Shown: positions 32,756 to 41,640, counted from the first letter of the stretch. The stretch: 64,000 bases of DNA from Micromonospora musae (GCF_003626635.1 NZ_RAZT01000019.1:1-64000); one strand, 5' to 3'. Notes: generated by a model from the letters alone, not told the origin. Numbers and translations: made by a program.

Positions 32756-33711
32756 CCACGGGCGCCGTGGAGCCGGATGAGGTGTCGACGCCCGCCCCGG
32801 ACGCCCGCCCGGTCGTGCGGGTGGGCGCTCCCACCGAACGCCGCAATCCGCTCAGCGCCGATCTGGACCTGATGTCCACCCGGGACGTGCTGGCGGTCAT
32901 CAACGAGGCGGATCGGCTGGTGCCGGCCGCCGTCGCCGAGGTGCTCGACGAGATCGCCGCCGCGGTCGACCTGGCCGTGACGGCGCTGCGCGGCGGGCAC
33001 CGGGTGCACTACTTCGGTGCCGGCACCTCGGGCCGCCTCGGCGTGTTGGACGCCGCCGAACTGGCCCCCACCTTCAACTCGCCCCGGGACTGGGTCTGCG
33101 CCCACCTCGCCGGTGGGCCGCAGGCCGTGTGGCGGGCCGTGGAGAACGCCGAGGACGACGACCGGGGCGGAGCGGCCGAAGCGGCCGACTGCGTACGCGC
33201 CGGTGACCTGGTGGTCGGTCTGGCCGCCAGCGGCCGCACCCCGTACGTCCTGGGGGCGCTCGCCGCGTCCCGCGCCAAGGGCGCCTCGACGGTGCTGCTC
33301 TGCGCCAATCCGGAGGCGGAGGCCGCTCGGTCGGTGGACGTCTTCATCGGGGTGGATACCGGACCGGAGGTGGTGACCGGATCGACCCGGATGAAGGCGG
33401 GCACCGCGCAGAAGCTGGTGCTGAACGCGTTCTCCACCGCCGTCATGGTCCGGCTGGGCCGGGTCTACTCAAACCTCATGATCGACATGGTGGCCACCAA
33501 CGCCAAGCTCCGGGGCCGGATGATCTCGATCCTGATCGAGGCCACCGGCTGCTCCGAGGAGGTCTCCCGACGGGCCCTCAACGAGGCCGACGGTGACCTG
33601 AAGACCGCTCTCGTCTCGCTCGTCTCCGGTGCCGGGGTGCCGGCCGCCCGGGCCGCCCTGACCCGCGCCGACGACCAGGTACGCGGAGCGCTCGCCCTGC
33701 TCGCCTCCTGA
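32752..33711 (+). CDS. murQ: N-acetylmuramic acid 6-phosphate etherase
   Basis: Cleaves the lactyl ether of MurNAc-6-phosphate to GlcNAc-6-phosphate and lactate, part of cell-wall recycling. 319 residues, SIS fold: VRVGAPTERRNPLSADLDLMST at the N-terminus, HYFGAGTSGRLGVLDAAELAPTF, GLAASGRTPYV, and TGSTRMKAGTAQKLVLN, all diagnostic of MurQ. It is the second gene of the operon with the RpiR regulator, overlapping it by 4 nt. No AnmK kinase gene is visible nearby, so MurNAc-6P must come from another route or locus. Confidence 0.96.
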   Translation: MTTGAVEPDEVSTPAPDARPVVRVGAPTERRNPLSADLDLMSTRDVLAVINEADRLVPAAVAEVLDEIAAAVDLAVTALRGGHRVHYFGAGTSGRLGVLDAAELAPTFNSPRDWVCAHLAGGPQAVWRAVENAEDDDRGGAAEAADCVRAGDLVVGLAASGRTPYVLGALAASRAKGASTVLLCANPEAEAARSVDVFIGVDTGPEVVTGSTRMKAGTAQKLVLNAFSTAVMVRLGRVYSNLMIDMVATNAKLRGRMISILIEATGCSEEVSRRALNEADGDLKTALVSLVSGAGVPAARAALTRADDQVRGALALLAS

Positions 33712-34205
33712 CCCGACGTCGAACGGTAGCCGTCACCTCACCCGGAGCAAGGATCGCGCCGGGGATGATCCGGGCCGGAGGGCGCCCCGGGGGTGTTTGT
33801 TCGAACTGGTCGCGGGCCCGTCCGGCGAGTGGGCATAGAACCCGGCCACGGATTGTTCACCGAGGCGCGGGGTAATACCAAGTACGTGGATGAACCGCCC
33901 CGTCCACCGGTGCGTATTCGGCAGTGACCAGGATCGCACCCCTGGTGGTGACCCGGGTCGCTGTCCCCCTCCTATCCGCAGTGCTGCCATATCAGGGGCG
34001 ACGGTGAGCGGTCGTGCCACCGGCCCGTACGTGGTGCCCAAGGCGAGCCACCCGGCGGGGTGCTGACAGCAAACATGGATCGCGCTTTCAGCTACTACTC
34101 AGGCATTCGTGACAGTTTCGACTCACGACATGGAATCCCCGACACGTCTCAACTGTTGTGTAGGTGTCACCACCGACGGGCACAGCGGTACGCGGGGGAG
34201 GGCTG
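33712..34205. other. 494-bp intergenic region before the sigma factor gene
   Basis: No credible gene; a 102-codon minus-strand frame (33733-34041) has no family resemblance or RBS. Base composition is less GC-rich than in neighbouring genes, as expected for a promoter region. The clearest element is the SigR/SigH-type promoter match at 34132-34157. Confidence 0.5.
34132..34157 (+). promoter_or_regulatory. SigR/SigH-type promoter match upstream of the sigma gene
   Basis: GGAAT (34132-34136), exactly 18 nt, GTT (34155-34157). This is the consensus bound by the thiol-oxidative-stress ECF sigma factors SigR (Streptomyces) and SigH (mycobacteria). Predicted start near 34165, about 40 nt before the gene. 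Confidence 0.6.
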
Positions 34206-35207
<1,002 letters not shown>

Positions 35208-35219
35208 GACACCGACGAA

Positions 35220-35268
35220 GACGGCGAACGGCCGGCGTCCGATAGGGGGACGCCGGCCGTTCGCCGTC
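35220..35268. terminator. Bidirectional terminator between sigma and NlpC/P60 genes
   Basis: A perfect 21-bp stem (35220-35240 with 35248-35268) with a 7-nt loop sits between converging stops, the longest perfect hairpin in the window. Confidence 0.85.
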
Positions 35269-35276
35269 AGGTGGGA

Positions 35277-36248
35277 TCAGCGCACCCGGCCGTACCCCTG
35301 GATGGGCATCATGTTCATGCCCCGCTTGAGCACGTTGCGACCGGCGCTCGGCGCGTCGATCACCTGGCCGTCGCCGACGTAGAGGGCGACGTGCCCGAGC
35401 CCGCGGTAGAACACCAGGTCACCCGGGCGCAGCTCGCCGCGGCCGACGTGGGATACCGCACCCCACTGCATCCGGGCGTTGTGCGGTAGCGACTTCCCGG
35501 CCGCCCGCCAGGCCGCCGAGGTCAGCCCCGAGCAGTCGTAGCCGTTGGGGCCGGAGCCGCCCCAGACGTACGGCTTCCCGATCGCGCCGTACGCGTACCG
35601 CACGGCGGCGCCGGCCTGACCGGAGACGGCGGGCGCCTGGTGGTCGGCGGCGGGCTTCGCCGCCGGCGCCTCGGTCGCCCGTCCGTACGCCGTGCGGCGC
35701 AGGTCGTAGAGGCGGTCGAGGTCCCGCTCGATGCGGGACTTGGTGCCGGCCAACGCGCGTGCCTGGGCGTCCTGCCGTTGGAGCACCTTGTTCAGGCGGG
35801 TCTTCTCGTCGACCAGTTGGCGCTGGCTCTCGGTGAAGCCGGAGATCCGCGCCTGGCGTTGCCGGGTCAGGTGCTCGATCGTGCCGAGCCGGTCGAGCAT
35901 CGCCGCCGAGCCGCCGGGGCGCAGCAGCGCGTCCGCGGTCTGCAGGGCGCCGGTCTTGTACGCGGTCGCGGCGATCTGCGCGACGTCGGCCCGGCCCTGC
36001 TCGGTCTGCCGTTCCAGCGGGCCGATGCGGGCCTGTAATCGGTCCACCGCGGCCTTGTTGGTCTTGATGTCCTCACGGAGCTTGTTGTACGACTCGACGA
36101 CCCGTTCCAGTTCCGTCGAGGAGCGCTCGATCTGGCGGTTGAGGTCGGCGGGGGAGGGCTCTGCCCGGGCCGCCGTGGCCGGTGCGACCAGCGCGGCCGA
36201 CAGGCCGACGACTGCCAGTGTGCGCAGCAGTTTTCTCAGGGATGACAA
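35277..36248 (-). CDS. Secreted NlpC/P60 peptidoglycan hydrolase with coiled coil
   Basis: 323 residues. Signal peptide (LRTLAVVGLSAALVAPATAARA), then a long coiled coil (about 35-190: IERSSTELERVVESYNKLREDIKTNKAAVDRLQARI and KTRLNKVLQRQDAQARAL). A Pro/Ala linker leads to an NlpC/P60 domain with the catalytic Cys in YDCSGL, His in LGHVALYVGDG and the final polar residue about 12 residues later. It should cut D-Glu-mDAP-type cross-bridges during division or growth. Related to RipA-like proteins. The start is TTG 36248 with GAGAGGAG upstream. Its long 5' region contains two dyads. Confidence 0.9.
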   Translation of the reverse strand: MSSLRKLLRTLAVVGLSAALVAPATAARAEPSPADLNRQIERSSTELERVVESYNKLREDIKTNKAAVDRLQARIGPLERQTEQGRADVAQIAATAYKTGALQTADALLRPGGSAAMLDRLGTIEHLTRQRQARISGFTESQRQLVDEKTRLNKVLQRQDAQARALAGTKSRIERDLDRLYDLRRTAYGRATEAPAAKPAADHQAPAVSGQAGAAVRYAYGAIGKPYVWGGSGPNGYDCSGLTSAAWRAAGKSLPHNARMQWGAVSHVGRGELRPGDLVFYRGLGHVALYVGDGQVIDAPSAGRNVLKRGMNMMPIQGYGRVR

Positions 36249-36271
36249 GAGCGGAAGGCTCCTCTCCCACG

Positions 36272-36302
36272 GCCACCGGCGGGTGCTGACGCCCCCGGTG
36301 GC
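36272..36302 (-). promoter_or_regulatory. Hairpin in the 5' untranslated region of the NlpC/P60 gene
   Basis: GCCACCGG (36272-36279) pairs with CCGGTGGC (36295-36302) about 25 nt upstream of the TTG start. It could shield or expose the RBS. It does not match the c-di-AMP riboswitch consensus I looked for. Confidence 0.35.
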
Positions 36303-36418
36303 ACCGGACCGGGGCCCTCCGGATGGTGGGCACTGGGCCGGGCCGGCTCGCTCAACCTAACCCGGGACGGGAGTGATCCGCAGTGGAAGTCGGGACGTCT
36401 GTTGGCAAAGTGGTAGCA

Positions 36419-36445
36419 AGTGCCACCTGCGGCAGGTGACCCACT
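36419..36445. promoter_or_regulatory. Perfect 15-bp dyad CACCTGC-G-GCAGGTG with flanking AGTG/CACT
   Basis: The core is exact (36424-36438) and the outer AGTG and CACT continue the symmetry with small offsets. It lies 170-200 nt upstream of the NlpC/P60 start. Candidate regulator-binding site of unknown cognate protein. Confidence 0.45.
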
Positions 36446-36746
36446 GTGATCATTAACGAGGCGGTCGCGCCTGGGGCGCGCCAGGGATGCGGCTTTTGCC
36501 CAGACAATGGAGTTCGTCGTTCTGGACGTATGCCGCCGGAATGCGGCGCCCCATAACCGATAAAGACGGAAATGGATTCCCATTCCTGGCCATGTACCGC
36601 TCCGGCCTGCCGACGAGGCCCGGCAAAACCCGATCTGAGCTGGCAGGACGGCAACACAATGAAGCCGTAGCCGGGATTCCCGTCAAGCGGCATTGAAGGT
36701 GTGAGGCCGGGACGGGCCGACCCGACGGACGCCGCGGGAGGAAGCC

Positions 36747-37274
36747 GTGAATCCTGAAGGCGCGACCACACGAGCACCGGGATCACCGAGGGTGACCGGC
36801 GCCCGGAAGACCCTGCTCTACGCCCGCCCCGGCATCGTCGTGACGATCGACAGGTTCACCGTCGGCCGCAACACCTACCGGGTCGCCCACCTCACCCACC
36901 TGCGCAGCACCCGCGGCCCGCACGACCGGATCGCCGTACGGGCGGTGGCGACCAGCGGGGCGATGATCGGTGGAGTCGGCCTGCTGCTCGGCTTCACCGG
37001 CGGGCTGCAACGGCTCACCGCGGGCGCGTACCTCATCTTCGGCGCCGTGCTGCTGGTGCCGGCGCTGCTGGCGACCGTCGGTGACCGCTGGCGGCCCCCG
37101 GCGTACGAGCTGTGGGGCGTGTACCAGGGCGAGGAGGTGCTGCTGTTCAGCGCCGACGACGAGCGGCAGTTCGGACAGGTCACCCGGGCCCTGCTGCGGG
37201 CCCGGGAGATGAACCGGTACGGCGGGTGGAACGAACCGCTCGCCTCGGCCGATCCGTGGCGGCCGAGCCGTTGA
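36747..37274 (+). CDS. DUF6232 family membrane protein
   Basis: 175 residues. A beta-rich N-terminal segment (LYARPGIVVTIDRFTVGRNTYRVAHLTHLRSTRGP) precedes two TM helices (MIGGVGLLLGFTGGL, AYLIFGAVLLVPALLATVG). A soluble segment follows (YELWGVYQGEEVLLFSADDERQFGQVTRALLRARE). This is the arrangement of the DUF6232 family; function unknown. GTG start with a good RBS (GGGAGGAAG). It converges with the DUF3817 gene with only 16 bp between stops. Confidence 0.75.
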   Translation: MNPEGATTRAPGSPRVTGARKTLLYARPGIVVTIDRFTVGRNTYRVAHLTHLRSTRGPHDRIAVRAVATSGAMIGGVGLLLGFTGGLQRLTAGAYLIFGAVLLVPALLATVGDRWRPPAYELWGVYQGEEVLLFSADDERQFGQVTRALLRAREMNRYGGWNEPLASADPWRPSR

Positions 37275-37290
37275 CCGGAGGGCCGGTCGC

Positions 37291-37659
37291 TCAGCCGGCG
37301 ATCGGCTCCGGGGTGCGCTCGGCCGGGCGGTGCAGCCAGGCGGTCGCCCGGCGCTCGGCGTAGAAGGAGACGAACGGCACCGTGCCGGCCAGCATCACGC
37401 CGAGCATCCGCTTCATCGGCCAGTTCGCGCGGCGGGACAGGTCGAAGGTGGCCACCAGATAGATCATGTAGAGGAAACCGTGCGCCGGGCCGACTGTCTC
37501 CACCACGACCGGGCTGTCGAACAGGTACTTCAGCGGCATACCGATCACGACCAGCACGATCAGCACCACGCCCACGATCCAGGCGATCGCGCGGTACCGG
37601 GTAAGGGCTCCGCCCACCTCTGTCCGTCCTTCCGAACCCGGCTCAGCCGGGATAGTCAC
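37291..37659 (-). CDS. DUF3817 family integral membrane protein
   Basis: 122 residues with three TM helices and the DUF3817 pattern: YRAIAWIVGVVLIVLVVIGMPLKYLF, ETVGPAHGFLYMIYLVATFDL, and RMLGVMLAGTVPFVSFYAERR. Conserved across actinobacteria without a known role. It overlaps the upstream membrane-protein gene by 17 nt, so the two are coupled. Confidence 0.88.
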   Translation of the reverse strand: MTIPAEPGSEGRTEVGGALTRYRAIAWIVGVVLIVLVVIGMPLKYLFDSPVVVETVGPAHGFLYMIYLVATFDLSRRANWPMKRMLGVMLAGTVPFVSFYAERRATAWLHRPAERTPEPIAG

Positions 37660-38071
37660 CGGGCCGAGCGCCCGGGTTGGCGTTCAACCATGACAGGTAG
37701 CGGTTGTACGCGGCCAGGTCGGCGTCGTCCTCCACGCCGTTCAAGACCGCCGGGACGCGGGTCACCCGGACCGGCCGGCGTACCACCGGTCGCGTCGTCG
37801 AACCGCGCTCGCCGACGATCGGCTCGACCTCGGCTACCGACTCGACACGCTGCTCCGGCTCGTCACCACGCACGGTGTGTCGCGCCTCACGCCACCACAC
37901 GAAGACCACGAACCCCGCGAAGATCGGCCACTCGAAGGCGTACGCCCAGCTGAGCGTGTTGCCCCCGGCGGCCCGGCTGATCTGCCACCAGCCCAGCGCG
38001 AGGAACGCGACGACCAGGACGACCATGGCCGTGTGGCGTGCGATCCACACCGGGGTCCAGAGCCGCTTCAT
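37643..38071 (-). CDS. Conserved membrane protein with cytoplasmic tail
   Basis: 142 residues. Two TM helices (MVVLVVAFLALGWWQIS and AFEWPIFAGFVVFVWW) are followed by an acidic/basic tail ending LAAYNRYLSWLNANPGARPGDYPG, a conserved C-terminal signature in actinobacterial homologues. Some homologues carry misleading glucitol-operon regulator names; I see no DNA-binding domain. TACCCT ends 7 nt before ATG 38071, so the mRNA is likely leaderless. First gene of the two-gene unit with DUF3817. Confidence 0.7.
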   Translation of the reverse strand: MKRLWTPVWIARHTAMVVLVVAFLALGWWQISRAAGGNTLSWAYAFEWPIFAGFVVFVWWREARHTVRGDEPEQRVESVAEVEPIVGERGSTTRPVVRRPVRVTRVPAVLNGVEDDADLAAYNRYLSWLNANPGARPGDYPG

Positions 38072-38078
38072 GGCATCG

Positions 38079-38084
38079 AGGGTA
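38079..38084 (-). promoter_or_regulatory. -10 element of a leaderless promoter (37643-38071 gene)
   Basis: On the minus strand TACCCT, then 7 nt, then ATG 38071; no Shine-Dalgarno. Confidence 0.5.
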
Positions 38085-38202
38085 CCGGCCCGCCCGGCGC
38101 TCTCCGACGAGGTGTCGTAGTTGTCATGGGTCCGGGACGTTTGGTGCCACCCGGCGTGGGCAACCGTTTAGACGCCAGCCCAGACGAGACCAGGGGGGCC
38201 AG

Positions 38203-38523
38203 ATGAGACAGGAAGGCTACCCGCCGGGCGGTGGGGCCAGCCCGGAGGAGCGGGTCATCGAGTGGAGCGGCGACCACCTCGCCGACCCCACCACGCTCGG
38301 CCCCGGCCTCGACGGTGAGCTGGGTGTCGACCCCGCGGAGCTGCCCGACGAGGACCTGATCCGCGAGATCCACAGCCTGCACCGGACCCGGCTCGACACG
38401 CTGCGGCACGCGGCCGATTCGGCGCTCGCCCACCACCTGCGCCGGACCGCCGAGCTGGAGACCGAGTACCTGGCCCGGTACCCGAGCCGGGAGATCGACC
38501 CGAGCCGGCTGCGGGACGAGTGA
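38203..38523 (+). CDS. DUF6158 family small protein
   Basis: 106 residues, hydrophilic and helical: LGVDPAELPDEDLIREIHSLHRTRLDTLRHAADSALAHHLRRTAELETEYLARYP. This matches the small actinobacterial DUF6158 family; function unknown. ATG 38203 has AGGGGGG upstream. The TGA overlaps the next gene's ATG, so the pair is co-translated. Confidence 0.8.
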   Translation: MRQEGYPPGGGASPEERVIEWSGDHLADPTTLGPGLDGELGVDPAELPDEDLIREIHSLHRTRLDTLRHAADSALAHHLRRTAELETEYLARYPSREIDPSRLRDE

Positions 38524-38858
38524 TGGCGCACGCCGAGCGCGGCATGTCCGCGCCGCCCGAGGTCGTCTTCAACACCGCCACCGACCCGGACCGGGCAGCG
38601 GCGTGGTTGCCCCCGTTCCTGCGCGCCGACGGCGCACCGACCCCCGAGATCCGCGGCGAGGAGCTCCGCGCCCGGTGGCGGATCGCCTCGCCGACCGAGC
38701 TGACGGCGGAGATCCGGGTGGACCCGGAGAACGCCGGCGGCGCGCGGATCCGGTTCGACCTCTCCGGCGGGTCCGGCGGACAGGACGCCGAGCGGCTGGC
38801 CGCCGAGGCGCTGGACAGCCTGGCCCGCGAGGTGGCCGACAACCTTCAGGCGGGCTGA
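38523..38858 (+). CDS. SRPBCC-like small protein
   Basis: 111 residues: ERGMSAPPEVVFNTATDPDRAAAWLPPFL at the start is the typical first strand and helix of the START/SRPBCC lipid-binding fold, followed by beta strands (RARWRIASPTELTAEIRV, GARIRFDLSGG) and a C-terminal helix (DAERLAAEALDSLAREVADNL). It is short for the family. It starts on the TGA of the DUF6158 gene (TGATG). Confidence 0.65.
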   Translation: MAHAERGMSAPPEVVFNTATDPDRAAAWLPPFLRADGAPTPEIRGEELRARWRIASPTELTAEIRVDPENAGGARIRFDLSGGSGGQDAERLAAEALDSLAREVADNLQAG

Positions 38859-38948
38859 ACCCCCGCGGAGCACCCCCGCCGGCCGCCAGGGCCGGAACCG
38901 TCGGCGATCCGGTCGGCGGAGCGCAGCAGGCGAGATCGAGGAGGCCGG

Positions 38949-39491
38949 GTGACCCCCTACGGCTTGAGGAAGAAGGCGACGCGGCTGCGCCAGGCGTACG
39001 CGCCGCACGAGCACCGCCCACTCGGCGGCTACCTGGCGGCGATGGGCGCGTACGCCGGGGTGACCGGGGCCGTCGCGGGTCTGGTCCGGGCGACCGGTCG
39101 GCCGGTGCCCGAACGTCCCGCGCCGGCCGACGTGGTGCTGCTGAGCATCGCCACGCACAAACTGAGCCGGTTGCTGTCGAAGGACGCGGTCACCAGCCCG
39201 CTGCGCGCCCCGTTCACCCGCTACGACCGGCCCATCGGCAGCGGCGAGGTGATGGAACAGGTACGCGACTCGGGCAGCTCCACCCGGCACGCCATCGGCG
39301 AGCTGCTCAGCTGTCCGTTCTGCCTCGCGGTCTGGGTCGCCACCGGACTGACCGGTGGCCTGGTGCTCATGCCGCGGCTCACCCGCCTGGTGGCCACGGC
39401 GCTGACCGCGGTGGCCGCGTCCGACTTCCTGCAGATGGGATACGCGGTCGCGCAGCAGGCCGCCGAGAGCGGCGGGCGGCACGAGGAGTAG
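38949..39491 (+). CDS. DUF1360 family membrane protein
   Basis: 180 residues. Conserved DUF1360 elements: LSIATHKLSRLLSKDAVTSPLRAPFTRY, then ELLSCPFCLAVWVATGL (the CPFC pair that characterises the family) and two or three TM helices. Function unknown; sporulation links have been suggested for Bacillus relatives. GTG 38949 with GAGGAGG upstream. A strong terminator follows. Confidence 0.85.
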   Translation: MTPYGLRKKATRLRQAYAPHEHRPLGGYLAAMGAYAGVTGAVAGLVRATGRPVPERPAPADVVLLSIATHKLSRLLSKDAVTSPLRAPFTRYDRPIGSGEVMEQVRDSGSSTRHAIGELLSCPFCLAVWVATGLTGGLVLMPRLTRLVATALTAVAASDFLQMGYAVAQQAAESGGRHEE

Positions 39492-39507
39492 ACCTCGACC
39501 GACGACC

Positions 39508-39536
39508 GGGGGGCCGGCGCTTCGCGCCGGCCCCCC
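39508..39536. terminator. Bidirectional terminator after DUF1360
   Basis: A 13-bp GC stem (GGGGGGCCGGCGC and complement) with a tight TTC loop sits between converging genes. Confidence 0.8.
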
Positions 39537-39554
39537 GTCAGGTGAACGTCCTCG

Positions 39555-39761
39555 TCACGTCGGTGTCGTTCCGCCGTCCTCGCCCGCCCAACCACGGGAC
39601 GCCTCCGGTTCCCGTTCACCCTTGTCCTCGCCGGTGACCACCTCGCGGTCCACCGCCGTCCGGTCGTGCTCGTCGGCGAAGTCCGGCTCGGGCAGGCTGT
39701 CCACGCCCGCCGGGGGCTGACCCAGCGCCGGGACCCGGTCGTGGTGCTGCTCGTGGGACAT
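39555..39761 (-). CDS. Small acidic hypothetical protein
   Basis: 68 residues, very hydrophilic (His, Asp, Glu and Gly-rich: LPEPDFADEHDRTAVDREVVTGEDKGERE). No domain recognised; probably disordered. Supported as a gene by a good RBS (GGAGAGGAG, about 8 nt before ATG 39761) and by a tail-to-tail position against DUF1360 with a shared hairpin. Confidence 0.55.
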   Translation of the reverse strand: MSHEQHHDRVPALGQPPAGVDSLPEPDFADEHDRTAVDREVVTGEDKGEREPEASRGWAGEDGGTTPT

Positions 39762-39797
39762 CTCGTTCTCCTCTCCCCCCGGGGAGCGGGGGCGGTC

Positions 39798-40022
39798 TCA
39801 GGTGACCGTGCCGCCCAGCAGGTCGGCCGCCTCGTCGACCGAGTACTCCCCCTCGGGCAGCGCGCAGATCCGGGTGAGCCATTCGGAGGGCAGCTCGGCG
39901 GCGACGGCGCGCCGGTAGATGTCCGCCTGGCTGACCCGCTCCTGGCCGCGGTACAGGTCTTCGAGCAGGTCGTCGAGGCGTCGGGTGTCCGGCTTCTCGG
40001 TCACGGGTACGTCGTCGGTCAC
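39798..40022 (-). CDS. Conserved hypothetical protein, small helical
   Basis: 74 residues, helical: RLDDLLEDLYRGQERVSQADIYRRAVAAELPSEWLTRICALPEGEYSVDEAADLLGG. The last part resembles small actinobacterial proteins of the DUF2795 sort, but the match is loose. GTG start 40022. It lies 36 bp upstream of the small acidic protein gene and may be co-transcribed with it. Confidence 0.55.
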   Translation of the reverse strand: MTDDVPVTEKPDTRRLDDLLEDLYRGQERVSQADIYRRAVAAELPSEWLTRICALPEGEYSVDEAADLLGGTVT

Positions 40023-40090
40023 GGCGATCAGCTACCCGTGCCGGAAACGGTCAAACGTCACGCGCGCGAGCGAGAGCCCGGAGGCGGAAA

Positions 40091-40126
40091 CAGCGGCGCC
40101 CCGGCCGGATGGCCGGGGCGCCGCTG
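40091..40126. terminator. GC hairpin, terminator-like
   Basis: A perfect 16-bp stem (CAGCGGCGCCCCGGCC and complement) with GGAT loop. It stands between the C-rich tract downstream of DAHP synthase and the 39798-40022 gene, and probably ends transcripts from the right. Confidence 0.65.
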
Positions 40127-40220
40127 GGCGTCGGTGTGCAGGTCGCCTCTCGGCGAGTGGCTCGACGCGGCTCCAGCCGGACGGTATTCCGCGAAGGCAA
40201 TTGGGTGAGGCCCGGGGACA

Positions 40221-40330
40221 CTGGACACACCGACACCCCTCACAACCACGCCACCCCCGCGACTCTTCCGCACCCCCCCTGTGCCCTACACCACACCCCT
40301 CCGCCCGTTCCGCGCCGACCCCGCACCGGT
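40221..40330 (-). other. Strand-skewed C-rich tract (G-rich in the minus-strand RNA)
   Basis: In 110 nt I count about 63 C and 17 G on the plus strand. Transcripts continuing past the DAHP synthase stop would be strongly G-rich here. No gene in 40023-40400. Confidence 0.6.
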
Positions 40331-40336
40331 CCCGTT

Positions 40337-40390
40337 GATCAAGAGATTCGCGTCGGATCCGCGCGCCCTCGTGACGCCGAGCTCTTGATC
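40337..40390. repeat. Palindromic repeat after the DAHP synthase gene
   Basis: Arms GATCAAGAG (40337-40345) and CTCTTGATC (40382-40390) with an inner GCGTC/GACGC pair; 10 nt past the stop codon. Palindromes beginning TTGATCAAG are, as I recall, frequent between genes in Micromonosporaceae, so this is probably a dispersed repeat acting as a transcript end. Confidence 0.7.
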
Positions 40391-40400
40391 ACGCAGGACG

Positions 40401-41486
40401 TCAGGCGCGGGTGGGCAGCGACGCGCGGCGGGCGCGGACGGCGGAGGCGAGCTGGTCGAGGACGTCGGCGGTGGTGTCCCAGCCGATGCACGCATCGGTG
40501 ATCGACTTGCCGTACTCCAGCTCCCGGGTCGGGTCCAGGTCCTGCCGGCCGGGCTGGAGGAAGGACTCCAGCATGATGCCGACGATTCCGCGCTGCCCGG
40601 CGGAGAGCTGGGCGGCCACGTCCGCCGCCACGAGCGGCTGGTTGCGGTGGTCCTTGCCGCTGTTGGCGTGGCTGGCGTCGATCACCACCCGCTCGGGCAG
40701 GTCGGCCCCCCGCAGCAGGTCCAGCGCACCGGCCACCGACTCCGCGTCGTAGTTCGGCCGGCCGCCGCCACCACGCAGCACCAGGTGGCCGTCGGCGTTG
40801 CCCCGCGTGTGCATGATCGCCGGGGTGCCGGAGAAGTCGATGCCGGGGAAGACATGCGGCACGCCGGCCGCCCGGATCGCGTCCACGGCGGTGCCGATGC
40901 TGCCGTCCGGGCGGTTCTTCATGCCGATCGGCATGGAGAGCCCGGAGGCGAGCTGGCGGTGCACCTGACTCTCCACGGTGCGGGCCCCGATGGCCCCCCA
41001 ACCCACCGCGTCGGCGATGTACTGCGGGGTGATCGGGTCGAGGAACTCGCAGCCGACCGGCAGGCCGACCCGGAGCACGTCCAGCAGGAGCGCGCGAGCC
41101 AGCCGAAGGCCCGTGTTCACGTCGCCCGAGCCGTCCAACCGCGGGTCGTTGATCAGCCCCTTCCAACCCACCGTCGAGCGGGGCTTCTCGAAGTAGACGC
41201 GCATCACGATCAGCAGGTCGTCGGCGAACCGGTCCGCCGCCTCGCGCAGCCGCCGGGCGTACTCCAAGGCGGCGACCGGGTCGTGCACCGAGCACGGGCC
41301 GACCACCACCAGCAGGCGGTCGTCGGCGCGGTCGAGCACCCGGCCCACCGCGCGCCGGCCGGTCAGTACGGCCGAGGCGAGCGTGTCGTCCAGGGGCAGC
41401 TCGTGGTGCAGCAGGGCGGGGGTGGTCAACGGCACGACACGGTCGATCCGCTGATCGCTGACCCGATCGGTCTCCGGGGTCGTCAC
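40401..41486 (-). CDS. DAHP synthase, class I (3-deoxy-7-phosphoheptulonate synthase)
   Basis: Condenses phosphoenolpyruvate and erythrose 4-phosphate, the first committed step of the shikimate pathway. 361 residues of the AroF/G/H type: LVVVGPCSVHDPVAALEYARRL, VYFEKPRSTVGWKGLINDP, EFLDPITPQYIADAVGWGAIGARTVESQ (metal/PEP region), PIGMKN and IDASHANSGKDH. Many actinobacteria use the plant-like class II enzyme as the main one, so this may be an additional or secondary-metabolism isozyme. GTG 41486 has GGAAGGA upstream. The leader upstream is highly foldable. Confidence 0.93.
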   Translation of the reverse strand: MTTPETDRVSDQRIDRVVPLTTPALLHHELPLDDTLASAVLTGRRAVGRVLDRADDRLLVVVGPCSVHDPVAALEYARRLREAADRFADDLLIVMRVYFEKPRSTVGWKGLINDPRLDGSGDVNTGLRLARALLLDVLRVGLPVGCEFLDPITPQYIADAVGWGAIGARTVESQVHRQLASGLSMPIGMKNRPDGSIGTAVDAIRAAGVPHVFPGIDFSGTPAIMHTRGNADGHLVLRGGGGRPNYDAESVAGALDLLRGADLPERVVIDASHANSGKDHRNQPLVAADVAAQLSAGQRGIVGIMLESFLQPGRQDLDPTRELEYGKSITDACIGWDTTADVLDQLASAVRARRASLPTRA

Positions 41487-41531
41487 GGTGGGCTTCCTTC
41501 CGCCGACCGTGCCCGGGGCCGGTGCCCGGGT

Positions 41532-41640
41532 CGAGCCGGCTGCTCGTACGCGAAGGGCAGGACCAGAAGGCCCTGCCCAGCCGGCTCGAAGAGGAGTGAC
41601 GTCAGTTCATGGTGAAGTCACCGGCTCCTCCAGCCGGCTG
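41532..41640 (-). promoter_or_regulatory. Foldable leader of the DAHP synthase mRNA
   Basis: CGAGCCGGCTG (41532-41542) pairs with CAGCCGGCTCG (41578-41588), enclosing GGGCAGG/CCTGCCC. A third CAGCCGGCTG lies at 41631-41640 and could compete for pairing. Two tiny leader frames are seen on the minus strand (ATG-GTT-TAG and ATG-AAC-TGA). The three self-complementary copies suggest alternative folds, as in attenuators. No run of aromatic codons is present. Confidence 0.45.

Larger units (their letters stand above)
36249..36746. other. 498-bp divergent intergenic region, locally low GC
   Basis: No credible gene. Roughly 36481-36660 is about 60% G+C against about 72% around it, and holds several short dyads (for example GCCGC-N6-GCGGC near 36532-36548). 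It is the 5' region of the NlpC/P60 gene (minus) and of the DUF6232 gene (plus, GGGAGGAAG RBS just before 36747). Short open frames on both strands show no family resemblance. Confidence 0.5.

Noticed and set aside
33733..34041. 102-codon minus-strand frame in the region before the sigma gene
   Set aside because: No RBS, no family resemblance, and codon positions show no clear GC3 pattern; treated as non-coding.
36249..36480. c-di-AMP (ydaO) riboswitch upstream of the NlpC/P60 gene
   Set aside because: Expected from biology, but I could not find the conserved sequence blocks; only generic hairpins are present.
36352..36786. Open frames on both strands in the low-GC intergenic region (also 36487-36696 plus)
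   Set aside because: No recognisable domain or RBS; the region reads better as control DNA.
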